DNA of 64,000 nt from Saccopteryx bilineata (lineage: Eukaryota; Chordata; Mammalia; Chiroptera; Emballonuridae): contig NC_089490.1 of the NCBI RefSeq assembly GCF_036850765.1, forward strand, positions 296,032,982 through 296,096,981, given 5' to 3'. Under the pieces are notes generated by a model, which saw only the letters and a program-made list of their open reading frames with translations, made no database searches and had not been told where the DNA came from. How positions within the stretch are numbered: position 1 is the stretch's first letter; each line of letters begins with the position of its first letter. Made by a program: the position numbers and the translations under genes. This document shows positions 22,080 through 33,515 of the stretch, piece after piece.

Positions 22080-23204
22080 CTTGGGTGGGAGCAGGGGAGA
22101 AAGGAGAAAGATACGGCTACTCAGTCAACAGCCAATCGTCAGCCAAGTAAGAAAAAACAAGGCAGGGGGGAAAAGAGCATTCATATAAATGTAATTTAGA
22201 ATTTACATTGTTTAACCAGGTACCAAATAATGCAAAAGCCGTTTGTTTCATTGACGAACAGTGCTTGTAAACCATCTCATTTACTAAAATGGGAATAGCA
22301 ACAACACTATAAATGATGAAAGGTTCCATTTGTGAGGTGTGAATATAAAAATGGTGTCTACCTAAATAGATTTAAAACCACCTAGAATAAAGAACCACAG
22401 TTTATAATATACAGAACTTAAATATTTTATCATTCTTTCTAGGGTAACAGATGAGAAAGCTCTTTAGAAGTAATGTTATTGTCTTAAGGAAATTCTAAGC
22501 TTCTTAGATATTTATGGATGTTTTCAATAAGCTATTGTTGTGCAATGGTCTAATTTTTTGGTACTAATGTGCTGCACCTGCCGTGATGAACGGAACTAAA
22601 GAGCCTGTACTAATATCATAAGATCATCATCAAGTAAGTACATGGAAAAATACCAAGTATTCTGAGGCTTACAGAACACATATGACCAAATATGGAAGAT
22701 AAAAACAACAAAGGACATAAAGTACCTTGGAAAAAGACAATTCACCTGGTACTTGATGAACCAAAGACTCATTTAATGTGGGCAGCTTCTTGACCTATAC
22801 CTCATACTGTTTTTCTTTGCTTAGGCCCACCCAAAGGAAGGACAAGAGGACAATGACTACCCTCCCCAGGTCACAAGATATGCTGGGAACAAGCAGTACA
22901 GGACCAAACGCTTCATGGAGAAATGAGGGACCCAAGATGGTGGGGATGGGTGGACACAAGTTAGAGTGTCCTGTTTGTGCTGGAGGAGTAAATGACACCC
23001 AAGGGATTTGGGGTACCAAGAAATGGAAAAGGATGAAAGATTTTAACACAAGTTGCTATGGGCTAAGAACTTGAACAGGCCTACACATCTGAGAAAGAAT
23101 AAATATCAAGATTTCTTTTTGATTTTTTTTTAAATCTCAGATGCTACTCTGAAAGTAGATGGCATTGCTGCTACAGAGCTACTATATATGTAGGCATGGA
23201 CTCA

Positions 23205-24040
23205 TTTACTAATCTAAATACTTGTTCATTCACTGAAAAAATATTTACTGAGCACCTATTATGTAGCAGATGCTCTTCTTGATGCTCTAAACAGTCAAAG
23301 CCTCTTATGTTCCAGTGAAGAAAAAGAGACAATAAACAACTACATAACAGATCAGAGTGCTGTGAAAAAGAACCAAACTGGGCAGGGATGGCAGCCGTGT
23401 GTAAGTGCATGGTCAAGAGCAGTGTTTGTGAGGCGGTGCCATGGGAGCAAAGACTTGAAAGCAGCAGATGTGGGAGGAAACTGTCTTGGTTAAAAGGCAG
23501 AAGTCCGGGTTCGATTCCCGGCCAGGGCACACAGGAGAATCGCCCATTTGCTTCTCCACCCCTCCGCCGCGCTTTCCTCTCTGTCTCTCTCTTCCCCTCC
23601 CGCAGCCAAGGCTCCATTGGAGCAGAGATGGCCCGGGCGCTGGGCATGGCTCTGTGGCCTCTGCCTCAGGCGCTAGAGTGGCTCTGGTCGCAATATGGCG
23701 ACGCCCAGGATGGGCAGAGCATCGCCCCCTGGGGGGCAGAGCACCGCCCCTGGTGGGCGTGCCAGGTGGATCCCGGTCGGGCACATGCGGGAGTCTGTCT
23801 GACTGTCTCTCCCTGTTTCCAGCTTCAGAAAAATGAAAAAAAATAAAAAATAAAAAAAAAAAGCAGAAGTCCAGGGTGCAGTGAGACTGATGTGTTCCAG
23901 ACCCTGCAGAGGCCAGTGCGGACGGAGTGGGGCGAGGAGAGTGTGAGGGAGGCAGCAGGGAAGTCCAGCCACGCAAAGCTCTAGGAGCACAGAAAGACCT
24001 CTGGATTTTATGCTCAGGTGGGGGCGTGTTTCCCAGTACG
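23205..24040 (+). mobile_element. LINE-2 fragment with SINE insertion
   Basis: Matches the familiar L2 3' region: ACTGAGCACCTATTATGTAG, GAGACAATAAACAACTACAT, GCAAAGACTTGAAAG. It continues after the SINE with GGAAGTCCAGC-type sequence to about 24040. Confidence 0.6.
23507..23862 (+). mobile_element. tRNA-derived SINE, family A, 5'-truncated
   Basis: Begins at the B box (GGGTTCGATTCCCGGCCAGG), so the A-box half of the tRNA head is missing. Otherwise full body and A-rich tail. The 10-bp duplication GCAGAAGTCC (23497-23506, 23863-23872) proves the truncation happened at insertion. Confidence 0.9.
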
Positions 24041-25079
24041 TGCTACTATGAGTGGGTCCATGTCACAACCATGGGAGGAAATACAAACAAAAACATAAAG
24101 GTCTAGGCCCTAAGGAAGCACATATGTCAATAATGATTAATCACTATTCCTAGAGGAATCTTTGTAGAAAGCATTCTGAAAACAGAGTTCTCTTAACCAA
24201 AGACACTGAACCTCTCTAAAAAAAAACTGTCTAAAGAGTGACTAGAATGCAAAACATAAAACCCACATGAGAACATGTTGTCTACTGACTCATATTGTTC
24301 ACAGCCGTGAAATTTTTTATGCCTTATTACAAAACATCTGCCTCAGACTCAGGAATCACCTTTGATTAACACACTTCCATAGTTAAGTACCCATTTCTCA
24401 GAGTTTGTCTCAAAAGAGAATTCAACCCGCCTGCATGTGATATGCCTTTCTCAATGAAGTTGTCCCCTTCACAAAGGAGCCCAGCAAACCCATAATGCCG
24501 GGGGCACGAGAGAACTCCGAAGCGGACCAGCTGACTTGCACCCAGGGCAGCAGGGATAGAGGAAGCCCGCAGAGGCCAAGAAGACCTGCTGCTCCAGCTA
24601 GATTCACAAGGCACCAAAGAAAGAAAGAGCAAAATAGTCTTTGGCTCATAATCTTTTACTTGGTAAGATTACTAAAGAGTACTTTGGGCCTATCAGGATA
24701 CGTCAGAGTGTAGGACACCATAAGAAGGAGCAGAGGGCATCTGCTATAAGGATCAGAAAAAAGACTGAGATTTTATTTGGAGAGGTTGGTGTGTGGTGGA
24801 TGGAGCAAATATATGCAGCTCCAAGTATACAAAATAGCACTCAACTCTCGCCACCAGCAGTTACAGATGGCTGACTTCATAGCACTTCACATAAAAGTGA
24901 AATAGAGTAGGGGCACTGGATTTAAAGCAAAAAGGCTAAAAAAAAAAAAAACTAAAAGAATTATCCAAGAGAAGAAAATACTTAAGCCTACAAACCAAGG
25001 GTATTGCTCAATTTAGGGGAGTATTCGCAAGATAAAGAAAGAAGACTACCAAATGCTTATAAAAATGCTTCCATCTAGT

Positions 25080-25260
25080 CCTGGCTGGGTAGCTCAGTTG
25101 GTTAGAGCATCATCTCCTTATGCTAAGGTTACAGGTTCAAGCCCCGGTCAAGAAACATACAAGAATCAAGCAATGAATGCATAAATAAGTGGGACAACAA
25201 ATCAATATTTCTTGCTCCCTTCCTCTCTCTCAAAACTCAATCAATAAAAAAAAAAAAAAA
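25080..25260 (+). mobile_element. tRNA-derived SINE, family D
   Basis: CCTGGCTGGGTAGCTCAGTT head, GGTTCAAGCCCCGG B-box variant, AATAAGTGGGACAACAAATC, poly(A) tail. Target duplication AATGCTTCCATCTAGTC on the left, with a diverged copy on the right (25262-25278). Confidence 0.85.
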
Positions 25261-26306
25261 GAATGCTCCTACCTAGTCTTGGCGCAAAGCTACCAACAAG
25301 AGAGTTTTACCACAGCATAAAAATGAGAAACACTTTTTAAAAAAGTACACACATCAGGTGCAAAGTTGATAATGCTGAAGGAGAAAGTGTAAATCCCTGT
25401 TGAAATCTGCTAAATATTTAAAATAGCCACTAAAGCCTAAAAAGATAGAAATTTACCACTGTGAAAATGTAGAACCTTAGGACAGATACGCTAAGTAGAG
25501 GGACTGAGGCACTGCCCCGGGTTCAATAACGGGGTGCAGTCCTTATGGAAAATAAGAAAATAAGAAAGGGTAAACCAGGCTAGAGAGTCCTGCCAGAGCC
25601 CCTGCAAGGGCTGTATCCCTCATACTCAGCCCAGCAAAAAAGACTCTCATAAATATTTGGGGAATGACTTTCTGAAGCAGATAAATGACGTGGCCACTTG
25701 CTCGCAGACTGCCATGAATTTACTAATGTTAATGAATTGGCTCTTTTGGTTTGTCTGTTTTGCTACATGTTTATGTTGGGGATTTATGGAACCATGTCAC
25801 CGAGGGCTAAGAAGTAATTTTTATCTCATTGGCTGAGATAAATAGGACATGATATAAATGAGAAATTAGAGTGGGTAAGCTAAGGTTAGCAGGAATGGTG
25901 CCAACTCTGGGCCTGGAACCGTGACAACGGCTCATTATTCAGGAAGAGCTGGAGTTTGTGTTTCAGGGAATGAATCTGGACAGTCATTAATGAACTGACA
26001 GACTTTATAAACTGTTTCTTAGAGACCCAATTCTCTCCATTTATATTGCTTGGTTATTTCTACGGTTATTTGCAGGGGAGGGCAATTTTTTAGGGAATTT
26101 GTGTTAAGAATATGGCTGGTTACACAAATATTTTTCAACAGTTGAACACTCAATTTTAACAAACACAAACAAGCCTTCCTCTTTCCCTACACTGAGTCTA
26201 GCTGTGTAACTGCATGTCCCCTCTCTGTTCCCACTAAGATGCCTTTTATAATCTTCATGTTTGAAAATTTGTATCCACAAAATGCATTTTCTAAAATTTC
26301 CAAATA

Positions 26307-26548
26307 TACTGCTCACAAAAATTAGGGAATATTTCAAAATGAATATGAAGCAATAAAAAAAAGCATTTGATATTTTTTATTAAACAAGAACATCAAAAAA
26401 GCAAATGACAAGTCAAAGAAAGTTGTTTGATTATGCAAATGAGATGCAAAACCAACTTTTATTTCATTGGTGAAAATGCACTATACAAAAGGCTGAAAGT
26501 ACTGAAGTATATGCATGCTCCCTGATCCCCTAATTTTTGTGCGCAGTG
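26307..26548 (+). mobile_element. Tc1/mariner-like MITE, copy 2
   Basis: 242 bp with ends TACTGCTCACAAAAATTAGG and CCCTAATTTTTGTGCGCAGTG, flanked by TA (26305-26306 and 26549-26550). It is the reverse-orientation sibling of 21134-21368. Confidence 0.88.
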
Positions 26549-26940
26549 TATAAAGTTTTATCACTTTTATTTTTCAAATAACATTTACCTCCCTGGGAAT
26601 TCATTCAGTTAGGTTTCTGGGCTTCTGTTACCACACCTGAAACCTAATTCTTTAGAACAAGGCAGCTTCCAACAATCAATCTGCCAGATAATCGATTTAC
26701 AAAATTGATTCAGGATTTCCAAAGTTTACTGCAACAATGGCATAAGCAATGAACAGGCTTTCACACAGATGCAGCCTTCCTATCTTGAATTATACCATGC
26801 CCCAGCCCTAACAACAGTCAAAATAAAACCTTAAACTGGCTCTAGGAGAGTTCATTTCAACTGACTGACTACTAAAGGTAGAGGCGGGAGAGAAAAAAAG
26901 AACAGATTTGAAAAAGTTCCTAAAATCTCAATAATCTGGG

Positions 26941-27131
26941 CCTGACCTGTGGTGGTGCAGTGGATAAAGCGTTGACCTGGAAATGCTGAGGTCGCAGGTT
27001 TGAAACCCTGGTCAAGGCACATATGGGAGTTGATGCTTCCAGCTCCTCCCCCCCCCCCTTCTCTCTCTCTGTCTCTCTCCTCTCTCTCCCTCTCTGTCTC
27101 TCTCCTCTCTAAAAATGAATAAATAAATTTT
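26941..27131 (+). mobile_element. tRNA-derived SINE, family C
   Basis: CCTGACCTGTGGTGGTGCAG head, GTCGCAGGTTTGAAACCC B-box segment, ACATATGGGAGTTGATGCTT, C-rich and CT-rich tract, AATAAATAAATT tail. Its left flank ATCTCAATAATCTGGG is repeated on its right, directly before the next SINE. Confidence 0.85.
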
Positions 27132-27151
27132 AAAAATCTCAATAATCTGGG

Positions 27152-27510
27152 CCCTGGCCAGTTGGCTCAGCAGTAGAGTGTCAGCCCAGCATACAGAAGT
27201 CCCAGGTTCAATTCCTGGTCAGGGCACACAGGAGAACCAACCATCTGCTTCTCCACCCTTCCCCCACCTTCTCCTCCTGTAACCATGACTCGAATGGTTC
27301 AAGTAAAGTTGGCCCTGGACACTGAGGATGGCTCCATGGCCTCGCCTCATGTGCTAAAATAGCTCATTTGCTGAGCAACAGAGCAACAGCCTCAGCTGGG
27401 CAGAGCATCGCCCCATAGGGGGCTTGCCAAGTGGATCCTGGTGGGGGTGATTGCAAGAGTCTGTCTCTGCCTCACCGTCTCCTACTAAAAAAAAAACAAA
27501 AAACAAAAAA
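27152..27510 (+). mobile_element. tRNA-derived SINE, family A (older copy)
   Basis: CCCTGGCCAGTTGGCTCAGC head, GGTTCAATTCCTGG B box, diverged body, A/C-rich tail. It inserted exactly at the right-hand duplication of the family C SINE; its own right flank is CTCAATAAACTGG. Confidence 0.85.
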
Positions 27511-27689
27511 ACTCAATAAACTGGTTGTTCTATGGTTTGACTTCAGGTAAAATGACTTTCATTGTATAATCTTTGGTTTACACTCTAAGCTTAATACTGG
27601 ATAAATGTGTACACAGCAATTGCAATAGCTGTCTTCAGAACAGGTAAACTGAAGAAGTGAAGAAAAAATATGACTGACAGACTTTCAAT

Positions 27690-28400
27690 TAGTTGTAATA
27701 AACTGATATAAATGCAAAGCAGATGAGAATGAAAGGGACATGAAATACTGAAATATATACAAACTGCTCGTTCTCACAGGAGTGCAAGTAAGATGCAAAC
27801 AGTTACAATGAGACTACCTTTTGCCTATTAGGCAAAACGACAGAAGACGAGTAATGTTCAGTGTTGGCAGATGCACAGAACATGGGTACTGTTACAAATG
27901 CTGGTTACAACTACAAATTATGTCCTTTTTAGAGAGAACTCGGCCAGTATCTTTCCAAATTTAAAATGTGCATACTGTCGTAAAAAATAATTTCACTTCT
28001 AGGACTCCATCTTATAGAAACATCAACAGAAATGCAAAAGGACACATGTACAAGAATATCCCTAAGTATTTATGAAATGGGTAATAAATAAGAGATCTTC
28101 AAAATACTCTTCACTAGAGGAATCGTCAAAAAAGTCAATGTCCATTCATACTATGGAATTCCATCTAGGTTTTAAAGAATGAGGCAATATATTTATATAG
28201 AAGATGTCTGAAATAGTTGAGTACAAAGGCAAGCTGTGTAACATATTAAGGGTTGGCCTACTGAAAGAAAAACCATTCACTCTTCTCATACAGGTTAAAA
28301 CAAATACAAATCAAAATACTTATAGCACCTACTCATTTCCACATGTCTAGAAAGGGGTGTGAATTTTTTACTTTATACACCTTTGTATTGTTTATCACAT
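27690..28400 (+). mobile_element. Old L1M fragment
   Basis: Diverged L1M 3' sequence: GTACTGTTACAAATGCTGGT, AATTTCACTTCTAGGACTCC, ACAAGAATATCCCTAAGT, CTATGGAATTCCATCTAGG. Confidence 0.5.
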
Positions 28401-28470
28401 ACACACACCCAGTCAACCCAATTAAGGGCAGAGATAACACTTTAATTCTGTGACAATAAAATGGTCTTTT

Positions 28471-28817
28471 TATCTTTTTTTCTTTTGTGACAGAGACACA
28501 GAGAGTCAGAGAGAGGGACAGATAGAAACAGACAGACAGGAAGGGAGAGAGATGAGAAGCATCAATTCTTCGTTGTGGCACCTTAGTTGTTCATTGATTG
28601 CTTTCTCATATGTGCCTTGACCGGGGACGTGAGGTGGGGAGGGAGCTATAGCAGACCGAGTGACCCCTTGCTCGAGCCAGTGACCTTGGGCTCAAGCTGG
28701 TGAGCCTTGCTCAAACCAGATGAGCCTGTGCTCAACCTGGCAACCTCAGGACCTCGAACCTGGGTCCTCCGCATCCCAGTCCGATGTTCTATCCCCTATG
28801 CCACTGCCTGGTCAGGC
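28471..28817 (-). mobile_element. tRNA-derived SINE, family B, reverse
   Basis: Minus-strand copy with poly-T/GA tract on the left and head complement CCACTGCCTGGTCAGGC on the right. The 9-bp duplication TGGTCTTTT lies at 28462-28470 and 28818-28826. Confidence 0.87.
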
Positions 28818-29560
28818 TGGTCTTTTCAATAAATGGTGCTGGGTCAAGTGAATATGCATACTGAAATCTCCAAGGTTTCCTAAGTCTGTATATTTTTAAA
28901 GGAAAGTCTAATGAAAAAGTATACTGTGTTTAAAAAATAATAACCTTTTTTTTAATGACAACATAAATGTTATCCCTAAATAGTTATGAAAAACATTTTG
29001 TGAGAGTTAAAATCCCACAAAGTAAATATCTAACACAAGATTTTTCTTTGAGGTGATTTTAAAACTGTCCACTTTCTTATACAGATTTGTTTGGAAATGC
29101 CTAAAGGCAGATACATACCGAAAGAAAAGACTTTTCAACAAACTCACTCTAACACTATTTTCTAATAAGTTCACTGCTAAAGCTCCATTATAAATATCAA
29201 AGATGCATTCAACTGAAAAGAAAAAAAGACTTTTCAATAAAATAAAACCAGATGTACAAAGAAGAAAAGCTTTTGAATACATTTTCTAGACAAAATAAAC
29301 ATTAACAATAATACTAAGAATCTGAGTAACACTATTGTAAAATAAAAAGTCACAGAGAGTGAGTGGAGTGAGGCAAGAACGAACCCTGAGGAAAATTTAA
29401 GCTCAAGTGAAGACACAAGGAACAGAGGCCATGAAGGGATACATCCGAGCCAGGAGCAGAGCGGGGAGAGCTCAGCAGACAGACAAGGTCAAGGGCCCAG
29501 GCACCACATCAGGAAGGAGACTGAAACAGAAGCATGTCTCCCAGATTAGGTCTTTTGGAG

Positions 29561-30247
29561 CAGTGGTCCCCAACCCCCAGGCCGCGGACCGGTACCGGTC
29601 CGTGGGCCATTTGGTACCAGTCCGCAGAGAAAGAATACATAACTTACTTACATTATTTCCATTTTATTTATATTTAAGTCTGAACAATGTTTTATTTTTA
29701 AAAAATGACCAGATTCCCTCTGTTACATCCATCTAAGACTCACTCTTGACACTTGTCTCGGTCACATGATACATTTATCCATCCCACCCTAAAGGCTGGT
29801 CCGTGAAAATATTTTCTGACATTAAATCGGTCCGTGAGCCCTGGCCGGTCGGCCTAGCGTGCGGAGGACCCGGGTTCGATTCCCGGCCAGGGCACACAGG
29901 AGAAGCGCCCATTTGCTTCTCCACCCCTCCGCTGCGCCTTCCTCTCTGTCTCTCTCTTCCCCTCCCGCAGCCGAGGCTCCATTGGAGCAGAGATGGCCCG
30001 GGCGCTGGGGATGGCTCTGTGGCCTCTGCCTCAGGCGCTAGAGTGGCTCTGGTCGCAACATGGCGACGCCCAGGATGGGCAGAGCATCGCCCCCTGGTGG
30101 GCAGAGCATCGCCCCTGGTGGGCGTGCCGGGTGGATCCCGGTCGGGCGCATGCGGGAGTCTGTCTGACTGTCTCTCCCTGTTTCCAGCTTCAGAAAAAAT
30201 GCAAAAAAAAAACCGGTCCGTGGCCCAAAAAAGGTTGGGGCCCACTG
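29561..30247 (+). mobile_element. hAT-type DNA transposon, third family, with nested SINE
   Basis: Ends CAGTGGTCCCCAACCCCC and GGTTGGGGCCCACTG, with the perfect 8-bp duplication TTTTGGAG (29553-29560 and 30248-30255). About 310 bp belong to the hAT; the rest is a SINE inserted near its right end. The terminal GGACCGG segments recur inside. Confidence 0.92.
29838..30212 (+). mobile_element. tRNA-derived SINE, family A, A-box region deleted
   Basis: Starts GCCCTGGCCGGTCGGCCTAG, lacking about 22 nt that hold the A box in other copies (compare 35697-35730). B box, body and A tail intact. The 9-bp duplication CGGTCCGTG lies at 29828-29836 and 30214-30222. Inserted in the hAT, so younger than it. 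Confidence 0.9.
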
Positions 30248-31142
30248 TTTTGGAGGCTGGTTTTGACATCAGCTTTGACCTGCGGCAGCAGCAGTGGGGC
30301 GGGGAAAAGGTTAGAGGGGCGGGGCACCAAGCACAGAGGACTGTGGATGCACTGGAATCCGACAGGCTCTCCGGTGAGTTCCGAAGCCTGGGGAGGAAGG
30401 CTTCCTGTGCCCAGGAAGAGTCGACATGAGGAAAACATGGGCATGAGGCTCAATTTCTGAAACTGTTGATATGCATTCATGGGCAGAAAGCTTAAGACGC
30501 TGAAATTATAGATCACAGGTTTATCACAGCAGCTACATTTTTTTGTCTGCAGTATGTCTGAGTGGCTGGCATATAGAAGAAAGGCAAATGGTTGAACTGA
30601 CATTTCCATGGAAGGTGGTGGTTAGTATGAGGTGCTGAGGCTGCTAGAGCTGAGAGACAGAAATTGAAGCAAAGCACTTAGGCAAGAAGGCAAAGAAAGT
30701 GGGCTATGCAGGGAGAAGAGGAAGGTTTAAGTAGAAGCAAAGACAAGCAGGGCATGAGCGTCGGGACACACAGGAATAGCTAGGATTCCCGAAGCACGTG
30801 CGATCAGAATGAGACCCTGGGGTGGACTCACTGAGGGTGGTGAAGAATGCACCCAAAAAAAATCCCACGGTCTCATTACAAACCCAAGTATTTTAAAAAA
30901 CACTAAATATATTGCCGTATCTCACAGCTAGACTCTTGAAAAATATTTTAAACCAATTAAAACATTACTTAAAAATGTTCTAAAGTTACTTATATTTTTT
31001 AACTTAGTCAGAAAAGATTTTTTTTCACTGTAAAATAAAATATGTCAAAAAAATAGGGAAAAAACTTCTAACACTACCATCTTAATACAACTATTAATGC
31101 AGTCATTTTTAAGTTATAACCATATTGTATGTAAAATTTTAT

Positions 31143-31571
31143 TTATTTTTTTTGTTTTTTGGTTTTTTGGTTTTGTTTTTTTTTTTGTATTTTTCTGAAG
31201 CTGGAAACGGGGAGAGACAGTCAGACAGACTCCCGCATGCGCCCGACCGGGATCCACCCGGCACGCCCACCAGGGGCAACACTCTGCCCACCAGGGGGCG
31301 ATGCTCTGCCCATCCTGGGCGTCGCCATGTTGCGACCAGAGCCACTCTAGCGCCTGAGGCAGAGGCCACAGAGCCATCCCCAGCGCCCGGGCCATCTCTG
31401 CTCCAATGGAGCCTTGGCTGCGGGAGGGGAAAAGAGAGAGAGAGAGAGGAAAGCGCGGCGGAGGGGTGGAGAAGCAAATGGGCGCTTCTCCTGTGTGCCC
31501 TGGCTGGGAATCGAACCCGGGTCCCCCGCACACCAGGCTGATGCTCTACCGCTGAGCCAACCAGCCAGGGC
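31143..31571 (-). mobile_element. tRNA-derived SINE, family A, reverse, young
   Basis: Full-length minus-strand copy with long T-rich tail at left and head complement GAGCCAACCAGCCAGGGC at right. A perfect 17-bp duplication TGTATGTAAAATTTTAT (31126-31142 and 31572-31588) marks a recent insertion. It lies in sense orientation to DROSHA, downstream of E9. The host sequence on both sides looks like an old L1/HAL1-type fragment (about 31000-31760). Confidence 0.95.
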
Positions 31572-31892
31572 TGTATGTAAAATTTTATAATCATTGTTTC
31601 CCAATTAACTCTAAGCATTTTTAAGGCACATGCATTTTTTTCATATGAATTTTAATACTTGCATGATATTTTATCAATCCATTTTTTAGTTGCTCATCTA
31701 ATTTGGGGCTACCATAAATTATGCAGGGGTACTAATCAGCGTGGATAATTTTACATTTTTATGTCTGTCATGAGAAGTAAATAATCACCCGTGTCTCTGG
31801 AGCAAAAGTTGTCCCTAAGGATAAAAGGAGAACTGCAGGCATATTTTCAGGCGCACTTTACCTCAACGAGTCACTGACTAGCCAAGATTTAC

Positions 31893-31967
31893 CTGGAAGG
31901 AATCTGACAAAACGTGGCATGAAATGAAATCTCGGGCAGCAGGGAGGGCTGTCTTCAAACAAAGGAC
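31893..31967 (-). CDS. DROSHA: DROSHA exon E9 (residues 666-691, zinc ligands C676, H680)
   Basis: 75 nt, entering and leaving after the first base of a codon, so it is frame-neutral if skipped. It encodes PLFEDSPPCCPRFHFMPRFV then RFLP. Cys676 and His680 complete the second zinc site with Cys561 and His609. The acceptor is CTCTTTAG; the donor is GTAAAT. Two copies of one large SINE family flank it in opposite orientations, 124 bp upstream and 321 bp downstream in gene order. Confidence 0.97.
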
Positions 31968-32091
31968 CTAAAGAGAACAAGTGAAAAGAAAATAAATAAA
32001 ACAGCCTTAGAAAGCAAACACTGCAACTTAATTCCTAAGATTCATTATAATGACAAACACCACCAGAAGTGGGAGTTTAAAAAAAAACAAA

Positions 32092-32453
32092 CCCTGGCCG
32101 GTTGTCTCAGTGGTAGAGCGTCGGCCTGGCATGCAGAAGTCCCAGGTTCGATTCCCGGCCAGGGCACACAGGAGAGGCGCCCGTCTGCTTCTCCACCCCT
32201 CCCCCTCTCCTTCCTCTCTGTCTCTCTCTTCCCCTCCCGCACCTGAGGCTCCATTGGAGCAAAGATGGCCCGGGCGCTGGGGATGGCTCCTTGGCCTCTG
32301 CCTCAGGCGCTAGAGTGGCTCTGGTCACGACAGAGCGTCGCCCCCTGGTGGGCGTGCCGGGTGGATCCCGGTCGGTGCATGCGGGACTCTGTCTGACTGT
32401 CTCTCCCCGTTTCCAGCTTCAGAAAAATACAAAAAAAACCAAAAAACCAAAAA
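32092..32453 (+). mobile_element. tRNA-derived SINE, family A
   Basis: CCCTGGCCGGTTGTCTCAGT head, GGTTCGATTCCCGGCC B box, body and A-rich tail with CC interruptions. It lies antisense to DROSHA, 124 bp upstream of the E9 acceptor, inverted relative to the copy at 31143-31571. Confidence 0.92.
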
Positions 32454-33279
32454 CCTACTCTTCTTCTCAAGAGGTGAATCAGTCCTGCAGTAAGAGCGTC
32501 CCCTCCCGTCCCCTCCCGCCCCGTCCCATCCTGTGAAGACCGAAGTGAGGAGACCACCCAAGGTAAGAAGAGAATGAAAACCCTAGTAATTTATCCTGTG
32601 TAGTAGATAAAGCAAAACTATTTTGGAAACTCAAAAAATATAAAGATTTTTGTTACAACTGAACTACTGCATGATATCATATGCATGTATTTTTATTCCT
32701 TTCTATTTTAGTCAACAAGAAAAAAGAGATAGAAATATTACAAAATACTTGGTTTGAAAAGCCATTCATCAATATACACTGTCCTGAAAATAAGTAACTG
32801 TCTTCTGGAATACAGACACTCCAAGAGTAAACTGGTAACTAAGACCCCTGTCCCAAGTTCTGAATCGATGTGGCTCACAGTGTGTGAATTGTGTTTTGAG
32901 GGCTAACCAAAGTTCTGTTTTTATCAACTGTTATCTTAGAAGTTTATTACAGTAAAGTTCAATAGATTTAAAATATTAACTAATAAGATTTTCCCCAGTA
33001 CACATAAATCTAGGTTAACTCATAATAACTGATACCATCTTCTTACGTATAAATTAGGTCATGGATAATGGTTATCTTAGGTAACAGACACTATCAAATT
33101 GTATTAAAATGAAACCCATAAGAATTTATTCATGCCAGATGATAGCAAGCATTCCTATGAACCACACTTTTCCTTGGGTATTTCAAAAAATAATAGAAAT
33201 TTCAACTGTGTTCCCCACCCCTACCATATGCCACAATGTTCTATAAGCATCACACTCTCCTTTAAATCCTATTATTTAC

Positions 33280-33361
33280 CTTTAAGATTCCAGTCATACA
33301 ATTCCAAAATATCTCTGAATAGGAATAATGAAAAGAGTTCAAGTCCCCTGACACAGAAATT
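33280..33361 (-). CDS. DROSHA: DROSHA exon E8 (residues 639-666)
   Basis: 82 nt, phase 0 start, ending one base into a Gly codon. It encodes NFCVRGLELFSLFLFRDILE then LYDWNLK, a hydrophobic helix-rich piece of the central domain. Residue 643 is Arg here where I recall Lys in human, a conservative change. The acceptor is ATTTTTCAG; the donor is GTAAAT. Confidence 0.96.
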
Positions 33362-33459
33362 CTGAAAAATAAACCAAAATCAAATTACTATAGTACTGCA
33401 AATATATATTGACTGAAGGTTCAACTTGTTCTAGTCAAGTGTCTTTTAAAAATCTATGT

Positions 33460-33515
33460 ACTCTAGCTGACCAATGTCACCCCATTAAAATTAATTGTCT
33501 AAATTAAAAAAAAAA
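33460..33515 (+). mobile_element. L1 3' tail, extremely truncated
   Basis: CAATGTCACCCCATTAAAAT then an A-rich tail: only the last about 50 bp of an L1, the same terminal motif as at 2992. Confidence 0.6.

Noticed and set aside
29803..30429. 208-codon plus-strand open frame, and similar long frames at 23388-23976 and 31114-31618
   Set aside because: These are translations of the GC-rich body of family A SINEs, which lack stops in several frames. The same peptide-like pattern recurs at every copy.
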